The notes below the pieces were generated by a model. It was given only the letters and a program-made list of their open reading frames with translations, was not told the origin of the DNA and made no database searches. A stretch of DNA of 64,000 nucleotides from a virus, in IMG/VR virus record IMGVR_UViG_3300047300_001121, positions 17,389 through 81,388 of that record; one strand, written 5' to 3'. A program made the translations under genes and the position numbers. Shown here piece by piece: positions 44,601 to 52,871 of this stretch (position 1 is the first letter of the stretch; every line of letters starts with the position of its first letter).

Positions 44601-47600
44601 CGAAGCCAAAGGCACCGGTCACGCGCGATCCGTCGGCATTCCACACGCCGGACACACCAGTCTCGGCGACGGGCGGGATGCGCGGCAAATCAGCGCCACG
44701 CACCATGTTCGCGGCGCGGCGTAGCATGCGGGCGGCCCAGACGTCGATGGTGGCCATGTTGGACTGGCCAATCAGGTTCAGCGCGAAGTTGCGGGCCTTG
44801 GGTGCCTGACCGGGCTCGATCACGCGCCACATGTCGACCAGCGCCTTCATGGCGTTGGTGGAGTTCATGCCGTACAGCTTGCCGCTGATCTGACGAATCT
44901 TGTCGGCGGCCGGGTACTTGCTGGCGTCCTTGCCTTCGTCGATGTAGGCGGAGAACTTGGCGAGCTGGTCGTTGAAGTCGCCGGCCATGAAGCGACGCAT
45001 GACGTCGAGCGAGAATCGCCAGTTGGTGTCGACCGGCGTGTTGGGGGACGTTGCACCCAGCAAGTCAGCCAGCAGATCGCCGGAGCCGCCGTATTCGCGA
45101 CGCAGCACTTCGGCGACGTTGCGATACCAGGTCTGGTGACCAATGATGATCTGAGCGTTCTTGTCGCCCTTGGCGGCGCGCTCGTAGATGTCAGAAACCA
45201 GGCCCTCGAACTTGTCGGCAACCTTGCCCAGCCACACGGTATCGGTCTTTGCCGGCGCGCGATTGCGGCCCGGGGGCACGTTGAACGCGTAGGGCAGGGC
45301 CTGGAACTTGGGCTTCTCGGATCCGGGGATCGGGTTGCCTTCGTCGTCCTGCTTGAGCTCGATGCCAACCACAGTCAATGGCGCCCAGCCTTGAGTGGTC
45401 GGGAATGCCTTCTTGATGCGGCGAGCCTCGTCGACAATAGCCTTGACCTGCTTCTTGCTCAGGTTGAGCTCTTTGGCGTCGGCGTCGATCGCTTCGATCT
45501 CTTTGACATCAAGGCGCGCAGCCTTGGCGCGCACGCGCTGCTCGCGGTCAATATCAAGCTTGTAGTCACGAGCCGTACTCTTGCGGACGTCAGCCTCATT
45601 GACCGAGAACACGCCGTTGTTGAAATTGGCGGATTTCAGTTGCTCAGGATTGAAAGCAACGAAGACGTCTGACGGATCGTCGATGTACGAGCTGTAGCCA
45701 GGGCCTGAATCGACGACGTTGAGAATGATCGCGCCGTCGGCGCCCCAGCGACGACCCTCGCGCACGACGTCATCGGTGGTCATGCCGATGCTGTCCTCTT
45801 CCTCGTAGCTTGATGCGCGACCTGCTTCTACCTGGCGGTCGGCATCCTCCTCCGTGTACACGTAGTCACCGGTGGGCTCGCCGTTCTCATCGAGCATTCG
45901 GTACATCGGCTGTTCGCGCTCGCCATTCCACAGGGCGCCGTTGAAGTCTTCTTCGTTGGCGCTGCGGATGTTGACGAACAGGGCGTAGTAGCCCGAAACG
46001 TCTTCGCCGCTCGGCGCTTCATCGCCGTAGTTATCGAGCAGGTGCTCCTCGGCTTCCGCGCGGGTGTCATAGACGTTATCCATGTACCCGTCTTTCGAGT
46101 ACACCTCGAACTTGCCATCGTCGGTCTCGAAGATGTCGTAGCCATCGTCGAGCAGCTCCTGCACCGTAGCTTTGTCGCGGAGCTCGATCTCGCCACCGCG
46201 ACGGCTGTAGTAGGTCTGCGCCATAGCGAGATTCGGCGTCGTGAAGATGCCGAGGTCGCCACGCTCTTTGCCGCCGGGCGTCTTGAAGTAGTTGAAGCCG
46301 CCCTTGTCGGTGCCGTGGTAGACGACCATCGGCTCGCCGTTGGCAGTGACAACCTTCGACACGTCAAGGTTGGTTGCCCAAACGCCACCGTCCTTGTGTG
46401 CCTGCTCCCAGTCGCCGAACCACTGCTTGAAGCTGGGCGTGCGCACTTGCACCCACTGGCGCTCGCTGAGCATGGTGTCGGTGCCATCAGGCGCCTTCAT
46501 CCATTGGTCTGTCCCTTTGTACTTGGCCTCGACTTCGGCGTATTCGCGCTTGGCGATTTCGACATCGCTTTCGCGCGCCGGGCTGAAGCGAATGGCGGAA
46601 CCGATGCGCTCGAGCTCAGCGTTGGCCTGTTCACGGCTATCAACCGGAACGGTCAGCGTGCCGGCGCGCAGCGTGGCGCCAGGGATGGCGTCGACGTTGA
46701 TGTCGGCGATCTCCTTCGACATGAGGCCCTTTTTGATCGGCTCTTGCTTGACCTCGGGGGCTTCTGCGCCCGGGATCTTTTCGCCGTTCTGGATCGAGCC
46801 CATTTGGCCCAGGTACTCAGGCGTGATGGAGCGCTTGCCCAGCATGATCACCACGCCGGGCTGCGTGCCGTCGCGGCGGTCCAGGTATCCGTCGTAGCCG
46901 CTGTCGAGCACGGCCGACTCGAAGGCCTCGAGGCTCTTGCCTTTGCGCAAGCCCAGAGGGTCCTTGTTCATGTCGTAGACGTTGGTCAACGTCGTGCGGT
47001 GGGCATGCGTGCCCAGGCCCGGAAGCGGCGTGATGCCGGTGCCCTTGTCGACATAGAAGTAGATGCGGTCGCGCAGGCGCTCGTCGGCGGCGTTTTGGAA
47101 CTGCTCGCGGTTGGCATCTTGCAGGCCGGCGCCGTGTGTGGCGGACGACAACACCTTGCGCGGTTGCTGGCTGAAGTGATAGCCGGTGAGCGTGAGGCCC
47201 TCGGGTCGGTCTTCGCTCTTCTTAATTTTCTGCTCGGCCTTCAGCTTCTCAGCAGCCATGGCGCGCTGAGTGATGCCCGAGTCCTTGAGGTAGCCGGCCA
47301 TTGCATCGACAAACGCGGCACGCACCTCATCGAGGTCCTTGACGAATCGGTCGGCCTGGTAGCCGGGCTGATTGAGTGACTTGACCAGGCGATCGATCAC
47401 GCGCTTCACCTGGGTGGCCAGCTTGGCGATGATGCCCTTGGCCTCGGCGCCGTTGTCGGCTTTGATCTTGGCAAACACCTCGAGCCAGAATGCCTTGTGC
47501 TTGAGCAGGTTGCCGCCCAGGTCGGAGACAAGCTCCTCGAGCTCGCCACCTTGCTCCTCAGACAGCGCGGCATCACCGCGTTGCGCGGCCTTCTCGGCGC

Positions 47601-50600
47601 CGTAGTAGTTCTCGCGGAAGGCTTGCGGATTGCTGACCTTGGTGCGCACCACGGCAGCAATGGCGTTCCAGGCTTCTGGATTGGTGTCGCGCAGGGTGTG
47701 GAAGAACTCGTGGCCAAACACGGCCAGCGGATTCACCGTGGTTTCGCTTGCCACGAAGATGGTGTCGGGGCGGCCAGAGAACACGAAGCCGTCTCCGATG
47801 CGACCATCCTGAGCTTCGTAGAACACGACCTGCTTACCCAGCAACCCGGCAACCTTCTGGATCATGTCGGCTTCGGCTTGCGACAGCGCACGAGGCTCGT
47901 CGCCGCGCTTGGCGCTGGTATTCTTCGGCAGCTCGGCCGGCTTGAGGATCTTGAGGTTGTGCTGCTTGCCGTTGGCCTTGAAGCTGAAGATCTTGGCTTC
48001 CTCAGCCTTTTCTTCTTTGGTGAAGTTCTCGGCCTTGCCAGCGGCAACAGCATCCGACAGCGGCTTCTTCGCGGCACGCGACTTGGACCAGGCCTTGAAC
48101 TCGTCCTGGGTCATCTCGGTGATGGCGCCCAGACCAGTCCAGCCCGGCTCGTAGTTGGCCAGGTAGCCTGCACGAGCATCGGCTTCGGTGGTGAAGCCCA
48201 TCATCACTTTGTGCTCGTCGAACGACCCGTCCTGATTGACCTGGTCGATGACGTAGATCTTGTCGCTGTCTTTGCGCGGACCAAGGAAGACGTCGAGCTT
48301 GTCGCCGTCAGCGCCGACCGTGCCCTGGAACTCACCGTAGTGGTAAGCCATCTTGGTTTCCCACGGCGTACCATCGGGAGACGTGCCACGGCGGATCGAG
48401 CCCTGCGGGTTCTCGATCTTGATCTTCATTCCGTTGAGCTCGATGACGTCGGACTTCTTGTAATTGCCGGCGGCGATCTGAGCCTCGGTCGGCTCAAGCA
48501 AATCGTTCTTCGGGCTGGCGGCCGCGGTATGAGCCAGGGCGTCGATGCGATCGTTGATGGCCTTGCGTGCGAGTTGCGCATCGGCAGCGCCGTCCAGCTT
48601 GAATTTCTGGCCGGTCTTGCTGTTGACCATCCAGAACTCATTGCCGTCACGCTGCACGGTCTCGAAGCCGTTCTCGGCGAGCTGTTGCACCACAGCCTTG
48701 CGCTTGCGCATAACGGCAGGGCCTGCACCGGCGGGGGTCTCGACGCGCGGCGCCTTCACCTCGGTCATGCTGCCAATACCGCCTTGCTCCACGGCGCGCG
48801 CAGCATCCAACGGAGTGTTGCCTTGCGCTACGTTTTGTTGCGCGACAGGCGTGGCAGTAGGCTCAGGGGCGGCTGCGGGCTGCTCCCGAGTGGTGGGTTG
48901 TTGGGTGGTGAGACCTCGCTGCGGACCAGGCAGAGCCTTGGGCCCGGGCAACATGTTGTCGACGCGCACAGCTTCGGCGTCGATGATGTTGGGGTCGAAG
49001 AACTGGCCGTTGAGATCGGCCGGAGCGACTGCGGTGCCGGCAGTCGGCGGAACGGCGAGGGCGGTGCCAGGCTGCTTCGGCGCTTCGTTTTGCATGACGA
49101 AGCCGGTGCCGGACTTGGCGGTGGCGAGCACTTGCTCGACCTGGTTGATCGCCTTTTCGCGGATCTGCGGATCCAGATTCGGGTTGCGCGCGATGCCCAG
49201 GGCGTACAGGAATTCGTTGCTGGTCTCCGGGCCAAAGCCGCGGATCTTGTCGAGCATGCCTTCCTGGTTCAGGTCGGCGTAGACCGCCGCAGCGCGTGCG
49301 GCGATTGGATCTTGATTCACCGCATCCTGTGCGGCTTGTGCAGCTTGCCCGGCCTGCTCGACAGCACCGGTGGCCACCACGGCGCGCGAGAGCACGCTGC
49401 CAGGCTTCTGCGCCTGGTCGGCAACGGATTGCAGCGGGTTGGGTGCGCTGGGCTTGGCCACAAAGCCGCCGCCAGCACCAATGGGTCCGCCAACAACAAA
49501 GCCACCCAGGAAGTCGCCAGCGGTGTTGCGCAGGGCATCCTGGCCCGGCTCGCGGCCCAGGGCGATATTCTCGCCGACGTTCTGGCCAACCTTCTCCGAT
49601 GTTTCTTGCAAGCCTTCAGCGGCTGCGCCACCAACACCGCCAATTGCGGCGCGGCCAGCGCGTGATGCCGCCGAGTTGCCGAGCATAGTCGAGATGCCTT
49701 TGCCCACCAACAGGTCCTCGATGACCTTGGTGTTGAAGGCACCGCCTGCGGCACCAGCAATGGCGGAGAGGCCGCCGGCCCAGCGGGCAGCACTGTTGAT
49801 CACGGCGTTGCGAGCTTGCTGCTGGTCACCGCTGCGCTTGAATGCTTCAGCATAGACGGGCACGCTTTGCAGCAGCTGCTCGTGTGTCATGCCTTGGATG
49901 GTTTGGGCGGTGGTCTGACGAACTTCGTCGGCGGCCGCGCCACCGGTCATTGCGCCACCCACACCAGAGCCGGTGACTCGAGCGGCCATAGCAGCCGATT
50001 GCGCGGCTTGCGTGAGCTCGGCAGCCTTGGCAGTGTCGCCAGCCAATTCAGCGGCGCGTGCGGCCTTGGACAGCGATGCAACGCGTTGTGCCGGGCCCAG
50101 GGCAGGCAGCAGGAAGGAGGCAAGCGAGCCAAAGCCGTTGGCGGCCATCATGCCCCAGCCTTCGCCGCTACCCGGCAGCTGCGCGTCACCGCTCAGTAAG
50201 TCGAGCACACTGCCTTCGACGCCGGCCTCTTGGCGAGCGCGCTGGCCACCAGCGGTCATGCTGTCACGAATCGCGCCAGACACCGGCTTGAGCGGGTTGA
50301 AGCCTTCGTAGTCCTCGGTGCCGGTCGCCTTGTTGGCGATAGCAGCCATGCCCTCGCCGAACATTTGCGCAATACTGCCCACGCCTTCAACGGCAGAGGC
50401 GGCAACTTCTTTGGCGTAATCTCCGGCGGTCGCACCAGGTCCGCGCGGATTGACGTTGCTGTACCAGGAGCCGGACTTGCCGACGCTGCGGCCGGTCTTG
50501 TTCAGGATTGCCGGGACATAGGCCTGCGTCTCGGCCGGCATGTAGCGCAGCCAGGCGTCAGGCGTTCCGTTCTTTTCGGCAGTGGCCAGGGCAGTGCGCA

Positions 50601-50982
50601 GGCGACCAGGCCCGGCGTTGTAGGCGGCGAGCGCCAGGGCGGGGTTGCCACCGAAATCCTCGTACTGCTTTTTGAGGTACGCCTCGCCCAGCTTGATGTT
50701 GTACTCGCGATCGGTGCGGTACTTCAAATCGTCGAACTCGAGGCCGGCCAGACGTGCAGCCTCAGGTGCGGTGTCTGGCATCACTTGCATGATGCCGATC
50801 GCACCCTTCTTGCTGGTGACCGGGGTGCCATCAGCTTTGAGTTGCTTCCCTCCGGATTCCTGCTTGCGCAGGGCGTCACCGACTTGCTGAACAAAACCGT
50901 CGGCAGTGTCGGGTTGCGTCGACGGCTCCACGGTTGCGTTGGGAGCGATGTTCAGCAAAAGGGAAAAGTCTTGGTCAGCCAT
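38695..50982 (-). CDS. Giant polyvalent ejection protein (PLxRFG family)
   Basis: 4095 residues. Domains in order: lytic transglycosylase (catalytic E42 in KQESGGK, GIMQVMPDTA) about 30-165; alanine-rich helical region; a pyrophosphatase-like polyvalent domain about 835-950; a zincin-like segment with HEFFH at 1091; an ART-like segment about 1290-1390; an ADP-ribosyltransferase-like domain (FKQWFGDW, VVYHGT) about 1515-1700; a DUF7178-like domain about 1845-2000; further polyvalent modules about 2500-2950; a second ART-like domain (FKEWFGDS, VVYHGT) about 3015-3150; PLSRFG near 3426; hydrophobic segments about 3805-3830; basic end. Such proteins are packed in the capsid and enter the cell with the DNA, opening the envelope and modifying host targets. 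Confidence 0.85.
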   Translation of the reverse strand: MADQDFSLLLNIAPNATVEPSTQPDTADGFVQQVGDALRKQESGGKQLKADGTPVTSKKGAIGIMQVMPDTAPEAARLAGLEFDDLKYRTDREYNIKLGEAYLKKQYEDFGGNPALALAAYNAGPGRLRTALATAEKNGTPDAWLRYMPAETQAYVPAILNKTGRSVGKSGSWYSNVNPRGPGATAGDYAKEVAASAVEGVGSIAQMFGEGMAAIANKATGTEDYEGFNPLKPVSGAIRDSMTAGGQRARQEAGVEGSVLDLLSGDAQLPGSGEGWGMMAANGFGSLASFLLPALGPAQRVASLSKAARAAELAGDTAKAAELTQAAQSAAMAARVTGSGVGGAMTGGAAADEVRQTTAQTIQGMTHEQLLQSVPVYAEAFKRSGDQQQARNAVINSAARWAGGLSAIAGAAGGAFNTKVIEDLLVGKGISTMLGNSAASRAGRAAIGGVGGAAAEGLQETSEKVGQNVGENIALGREPGQDALRNTAGDFLGGFVVGGPIGAGGGFVAKPSAPNPLQSVADQAQKPGSVLSRAVVATGAVEQAGQAAQAAQDAVNQDPIAARAAAVYADLNQEGMLDKIRGFGPETSNEFLYALGIARNPNLDPQIREKAINQVEQVLATAKSGTGFVMQNEAPKQPGTALAVPPTAGTAVAPADLNGQFFDPNIIDAEAVRVDNMLPGPKALPGPQRGLTTQQPTTREQPAAAPEPTATPVAQQNVAQGNTPLDAARAVEQGGIGSMTEVKAPRVETPAGAGPAVMRKRKAVVQQLAENGFETVQRDGNEFWMVNSKTGQKFKLDGAADAQLARKAINDRIDALAHTAAASPKNDLLEPTEAQIAAGNYKKSDVIELNGMKIKIENPQGSIRRGTSPDGTPWETKMAYHYGEFQGTVGADGDKLDVFLGPRKDSDKIYVIDQVNQDGSFDEHKVMMGFTTEADARAGYLANYEPGWTGLGAITEMTQDEFKAWSKSRAAKKPLSDAVAAGKAENFTKEEKAEEAKIFSFKANGKQHNLKILKPAELPKNTSAKRGDEPRALSQAEADMIQKVAGLLGKQVVFYEAQDGRIGDGFVFSGRPDTIFVASETTVNPLAVFGHEFFHTLRDTNPEAWNAIAAVVRTKVSNPQAFRENYYGAEKAAQRGDAALSEEQGGELEELVSDLGGNLLKHKAFWLEVFAKIKADNGAEAKGIIAKLATQVKRVIDRLVKSLNQPGYQADRFVKDLDEVRAAFVDAMAGYLKDSGITQRAMAAEKLKAEQKIKKSEDRPEGLTLTGYHFSQQPRKVLSSATHGAGLQDANREQFQNAADERLRDRIYFYVDKGTGITPLPGLGTHAHRTTLTNVYDMNKDPLGLRKGKSLEAFESAVLDSGYDGYLDRRDGTQPGVVIMLGKRSITPEYLGQMGSIQNGEKIPGAEAPEVKQEPIKKGLMSKEIADINVDAIPGATLRAGTLTVPVDSREQANAELERIGSAIRFSPARESDVEIAKREYAEVEAKYKGTDQWMKAPDGTDTMLSERQWVQVRTPSFKQWFGDWEQAHKDGGVWATNLDVSKVVTANGEPMVVYHGTDKGGFNYFKTPGGKERGDLGIFTTPNLAMAQTYYSRRGGEIELRDKATVQELLDDGYDIFETDDGKFEVYSKDGYMDNVYDTRAEAEEHLLDNYGDEAPSGEDVSGYYALFVNIRSANEEDFNGALWNGEREQPMYRMLDENGEPTGDYVYTEEDADRQVEAGRASSYEEEDSIGMTTDDVVREGRRWGADGAIILNVVDSGPGYSSYIDDPSDVFVAFNPEQLKSANFNNGVFSVNEADVRKSTARDYKLDIDREQRVRAKAARLDVKEIEAIDADAKELNLSKKQVKAIVDEARRIKKAFPTTQGWAPLTVVGIELKQDDEGNPIPGSEKPKFQALPYAFNVPPGRNRAPAKTDTVWLGKVADKFEGLVSDIYERAAKGDKNAQIIIGHQTWYRNVAEVLRREYGGSGDLLADLLGATSPNTPVDTNWRFSLDVMRRFMAGDFNDQLAKFSAYIDEGKDASKYPAADKIRQISGKLYGMNSTNAMKALVDMWRVIEPGQAPKARNFALNLIGQSNMATIDVWAARMLRRAANMVRGADLPRIPPVAETGVSGVWNADGSRVTGAFGFGADVMDKVSRALAERGINVTPPDLQAIAWFAEKELWGQKGWTSKTGEGGSFEENIEATPVERYLAGWSIQQGEKVPNNDEASVAQARVLSILVGDDSVVAARVMPTSGLYGGTVEASFDTEWTATKGQHDPSMVMAEIARIAEENNQYDIFVSKVLGPKDDSANARPGVEIYFKSQRDLATAMPILEKFTSRGQDGFTMAVDPRVTPKGVTGESFIGVRLQYVPEISMRWDEDLRDELLAPGGIERAIQEKRELLNDIAAEVRGMDGVAFAAMQNYDTVVVGKENYREYIDRIAEGGDRAPGGEAWFGSPLRQGLERAASRLRGDLGQDGARGVSDAGGEVRAGAAGQVLKSPARPAFYSQLQRAIEQVPQRLATMAAPAWKQWLTANASKLGIKADEIEWSGIKDFLDLQGKNKLTKDDLVAYLDDSGVKISEVTLTQSPNEGVWIPEDSDEEYAPEPERPAKYIAYTLPGGENYRELLITLPEKAGDYRVVNENGDIEGEGFFDREGAERFRADRERETGDNMIVEADRMNGGYLSSHWDEPNILAHIRVNDRTDADGKRVLFVEELQSDWGQEGKKKGFKQEVDRPGIEARMQAITARLREIAKTVNSEDVPELQAEWNRLSDEKSQLTEQLVRSNQGVPLAPFVTKTEGWLNLALKRIAMMAVEGGYDKVAFVNGEQSADRYDLSKQVDSISYEPTAKGYYINVMAGGSNIKNGDFTAAELEDIVGKEIVQKMDSREGQVEGTPGAPDYEDLKDIRTLSGEGLRVGGEGMKTFYDKIVPQAISKLLPKLGGEKLSSVVFGGEDVGGRYVVFDEDSGERLFRTDSRKEANEYRLAYTGDAVIKEVDGSAGVGLTGEQSGFDVTDKMRETVGQGVALFSRDRQTDTPEFKEWFGDSKVVDADGNPLVVYHGTASDFSVFDRERSGRNYVYRGGNKGFFFTNRPIPAGVYAEQADGANFGDEENPRFGNGGANIMPVYLSLQNPYERKATGSPDKWFDYNHDKIIEAAEKAGADGVIIRGGKGFEVRNVYIAFRPEQIKSAIGNNGNFDPTNPDIRKSADRPYFDDLSQMKVTANYNLGDLLKTSKKLSWWDRTIGTQYNLAQKHPQFKRVFDAVQRFINDVSVYATRAADLAPNILPKLESWKDIGKTPLSAEDVKALRDPIFGGTLKYTRDDEGNIVETEDVDKAGVVFTNDELKELFGLNDRQIGLYREFRRATNKSLSDLAVSDMLRYLGTDSEGVRQQALDAKNLDGALNAMIAHLDQLIEQQPTRAKVLEDSKRAIKEKAGQAIGLMARGYAPLSRFGEYTVYAVGKDGEQLYFSMFESERDANKMAREMQEQYPDATVTQGTMSQESYKLFSGVTPETLALFGESLGLEESGVDAKSEAFQQYLKMAKTNRSAMKRLIERKGINGFSEDVGRVLAGFVYSNARQTSTNLHAGEIGRSVQAIDQRDGDVKDAAVRLMEYVQNPREEAQAIRGMLFTQFIGGSIASAMVNLTQPFTMTLPYLSQFGGAAGAAKRMGEAVKMASRGIRNDDELAAALKRAEDEGIVSPQEVHQLMAQAQGKGQLQSGDGTKAGDAAAKINNAMAKLQLGWGKVFSAAEQFNRRVTFIAAYKLARDQGMADPMAFAQKAIAETQGVYNKGNKPAWARGAVGGTLFTFKQYSIGYVEFLRRMWGNGPEGKKAVGLALAVLFLASGLTGMPGADDLDDVIDGFMQRVLGRSFDSKQAKKEFFASILGQAGAEFVMSGLSGLPGVPIDLSGRMGLGNLVPGTGLLTKKRDYGRDYLEILGPAGTFFTNIGTGVASIAQGEFGKAAEAVAPVAAQNWIKSADMATMGYYRDQKGRKVVDTDAYDAFAKALGFQPKAVAQVQEATGAQQNLITQNKLRETEIADKWARGRIEKKPDLIEEAKQELADWNRNNPESRISIDAGQINKRVQEANKSKAQRVAATAPKEIRAAVKKELERVD

Positions 50983-51014
50983 AGGTTCGATTCTATTGTT
51001 GCTGGGGTGGCCGA

Positions 51015-52871
51015 TCAGAACTTGATGCGGCGAAGGTCGGCGAGATCTGCAGTGGGCAGGTCGGCGTCGTTGTACTTGCGCACCAGATCTTCAGGCGCCA
51101 TCGTCTTCTTGTCTGCTTGGTATTGCTTTGACAGGGCCTGCTGACTGGCCAGGCGCTCCTGCTGCTTCTTGTCGTTGGCAGAGTTGAGCTCGGCACGCTT
51201 GGCGGCCGCACGACCGGCAGGAGAGTTGGGGTCCGGCGTGTAGTTCATGCCGCCGTTCCAGTTGATGGTCGGGCCGCCTTTGTTGGTCTTGGGCGGCGTG
51301 GGCATGCCGTACTTGCTGATCAAGTCGAGCTGACGCGACAGGGTGTCGACGTCTTTGCCAGCTTCTTTGGCTGCAGCCAGGTAGGCCTGGCGAGCCTGCG
51401 GATTGCCGGCGACCTGAACCAGCTGCTGTTGAGTGGCGGCGCGCTGCTCTTCGGGCACCACGGCCAGCATGTTGCTCATCATGCCGGTGACCGCGCTCTT
51501 CATGCCGTCGGCGCCAACACTCTTTTCCATCTCGGCGACGCTTGCGCTGTTGGGCGCCAGGTTGAATTGACGGCCACCCTCGAAGTCAGGGTTGCTGTAC
51601 ACCTTGCTCACGCGGCCATCGGCGCCAAGCTGCATCTTGATGGCAGCGGGATTGGCTGAGGCGTCGGCGGCAATGCCAGCGGCAGTACGCGGCGAGATGC
51701 CGGCGTTGCTGGCGTAGATGCCATCGAGGTAGCTCACGGCGCGCGTGTAGCGCTGCGCACCTTCGGGTGTGCCATCGGTCTTGCCCAGGGCATCCTTCAG
51801 GATGGTGGTGGCGGTGTCGATGTCTTCCTTCGGTGCTTTGCCGGCGCCGGTTCCGGTGCCGCGGCCGCCGGCGCCATCGATCTTGCGCAGGATGGTGTTG
51901 CCGTTCGGGTCGGTCATCACCTCGTAGCCGGCGGGAATGTTGCCTTCGCTCAGCGTAACGGTCTTGCCAGTACCAGGATCCACCACCTCGCGCTTCTCGC
52001 CCGGCTTGAGCGTGTAGGGCTTGTAGAGCTCTTCGCGGATCTTGGCGGCGGCTGCGGACTTGGCGTTGGAGGCGGAGACGACGCCCTCGATGCCGGAGAT
52101 GTGGCGCACCAGGGCAGCCTCAGCGTCGGGCACCAACACTTTGCCGTCACGGTCGACGACCTGGTGGACCTTGTTGCCCGCCTTGTCGGTGACCGTCTTG
52201 AAGGTCTGCCCGTCTTGCAGGCGCGCAGCACCGGTGGAGTTCCACACCTTGAGCGCGTCTTCTGGGCGGTCAGCATTGAGCAGACTCAGGGCCTTGAAAG
52301 CGCCTTCCTTGTCGGCTTGCTTGGCGCGAGCCAGGTATTTGTCGGCGAGCTCCTGGCCGCCGGCCATGGTTGCGAGCTTCTCGGACAGCGCCATGTACTT
52401 GGCGTAATTGCCGGGCGCGTTCTCGTCGGCGTAAGCCTTGGCTTGCTGTGCAGCGCTCAGCCCGGTGAAGAGCTTGCGGCCGCCGTCCAGCGTGCGCACC
52501 GAGCTTGCCTTTTCGGCGGTCGGCATCGGGCCACCGGTCTCGATGGCCTGCTGCTGAGCTGCAGCGTTGGCCGCCTCGAGGTCGGGCTGATACGCGGTCT
52601 TCTGCTGTCCAGAAGCGTCTTCGTACGTCACCGCGGCGCCATTGTTGTCGACCTGACCAGCTTTACCTGTCGTGGTGACGGCATTCTCGATGGCGAGCTC
52701 GTTCTCGCGCTGACGACGTTCGGCATCGGCGCGCTCTTTCCTCCACTGAAATTCTTCAGCGGAGCGAGCATCAAGCTCCGCCTGTCGGGCGTCTTCTTTT
52801 TCCTGGCGCTTGTAACCCTGGTAGGCATTGAAGCCTCCAGCCAGCATTCCGAGTCCGATTAGCGGGTTCAT
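51015..52871 (-). CDS. Internal virion (ejection) protein of 618 residues
   Basis: It starts with NPLIGLGMLAGGFNAYQGYKR, then a charged coiled coil (ARQAELDARSAEEFQWRKERADAERRQREN). A long alanine- and glutamine-rich region follows, with a segment like KVHQVVDRDGKVLVPDAEAALVRH, then a helical end. Size, composition and place between the giant protein and the 359-residue protein fit the middle ejection protein of a short-tailed phage. No catalytic domain is seen. Confidence 0.65.
   Translation of the reverse strand: MNPLIGLGMLAGGFNAYQGYKRQEKEDARQAELDARSAEEFQWRKERADAERRQRENELAIENAVTTTGKAGQVDNNGAAVTYEDASGQQKTAYQPDLEAANAAAQQQAIETGGPMPTAEKASSVRTLDGGRKLFTGLSAAQQAKAYADENAPGNYAKYMALSEKLATMAGGQELADKYLARAKQADKEGAFKALSLLNADRPEDALKVWNSTGAARLQDGQTFKTVTDKAGNKVHQVVDRDGKVLVPDAEAALVRHISGIEGVVSASNAKSAAAAKIREELYKPYTLKPGEKREVVDPGTGKTVTLSEGNIPAGYEVMTDPNGNTILRKIDGAGGRGTGTGAGKAPKEDIDTATTILKDALGKTDGTPEGAQRYTRAVSYLDGIYASNAGISPRTAAGIAADASANPAAIKMQLGADGRVSKVYSNPDFEGGRQFNLAPNSASVAEMEKSVGADGMKSAVTGMMSNMLAVVPEEQRAATQQQLVQVAGNPQARQAYLAAAKEAGKDVDTLSRQLDLISKYGMPTPPKTNKGGPTINWNGGMNYTPDPNSPAGRAAAKRAELNSANDKKQQERLASQQALSKQYQADKKTMAPEDLVRKYNDADLPTADLADLRRIKF

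Noticed and set aside
39000-49700. Several long open frames (up to about 720 codons) antisense to the giant gene
   Set aside because: They follow the third-position GC bias of the minus-strand gene, lack ribosome sites and read as leucine-, valine- and arginine-rich low-complexity sequence. The minus frame has clear domains throughout.
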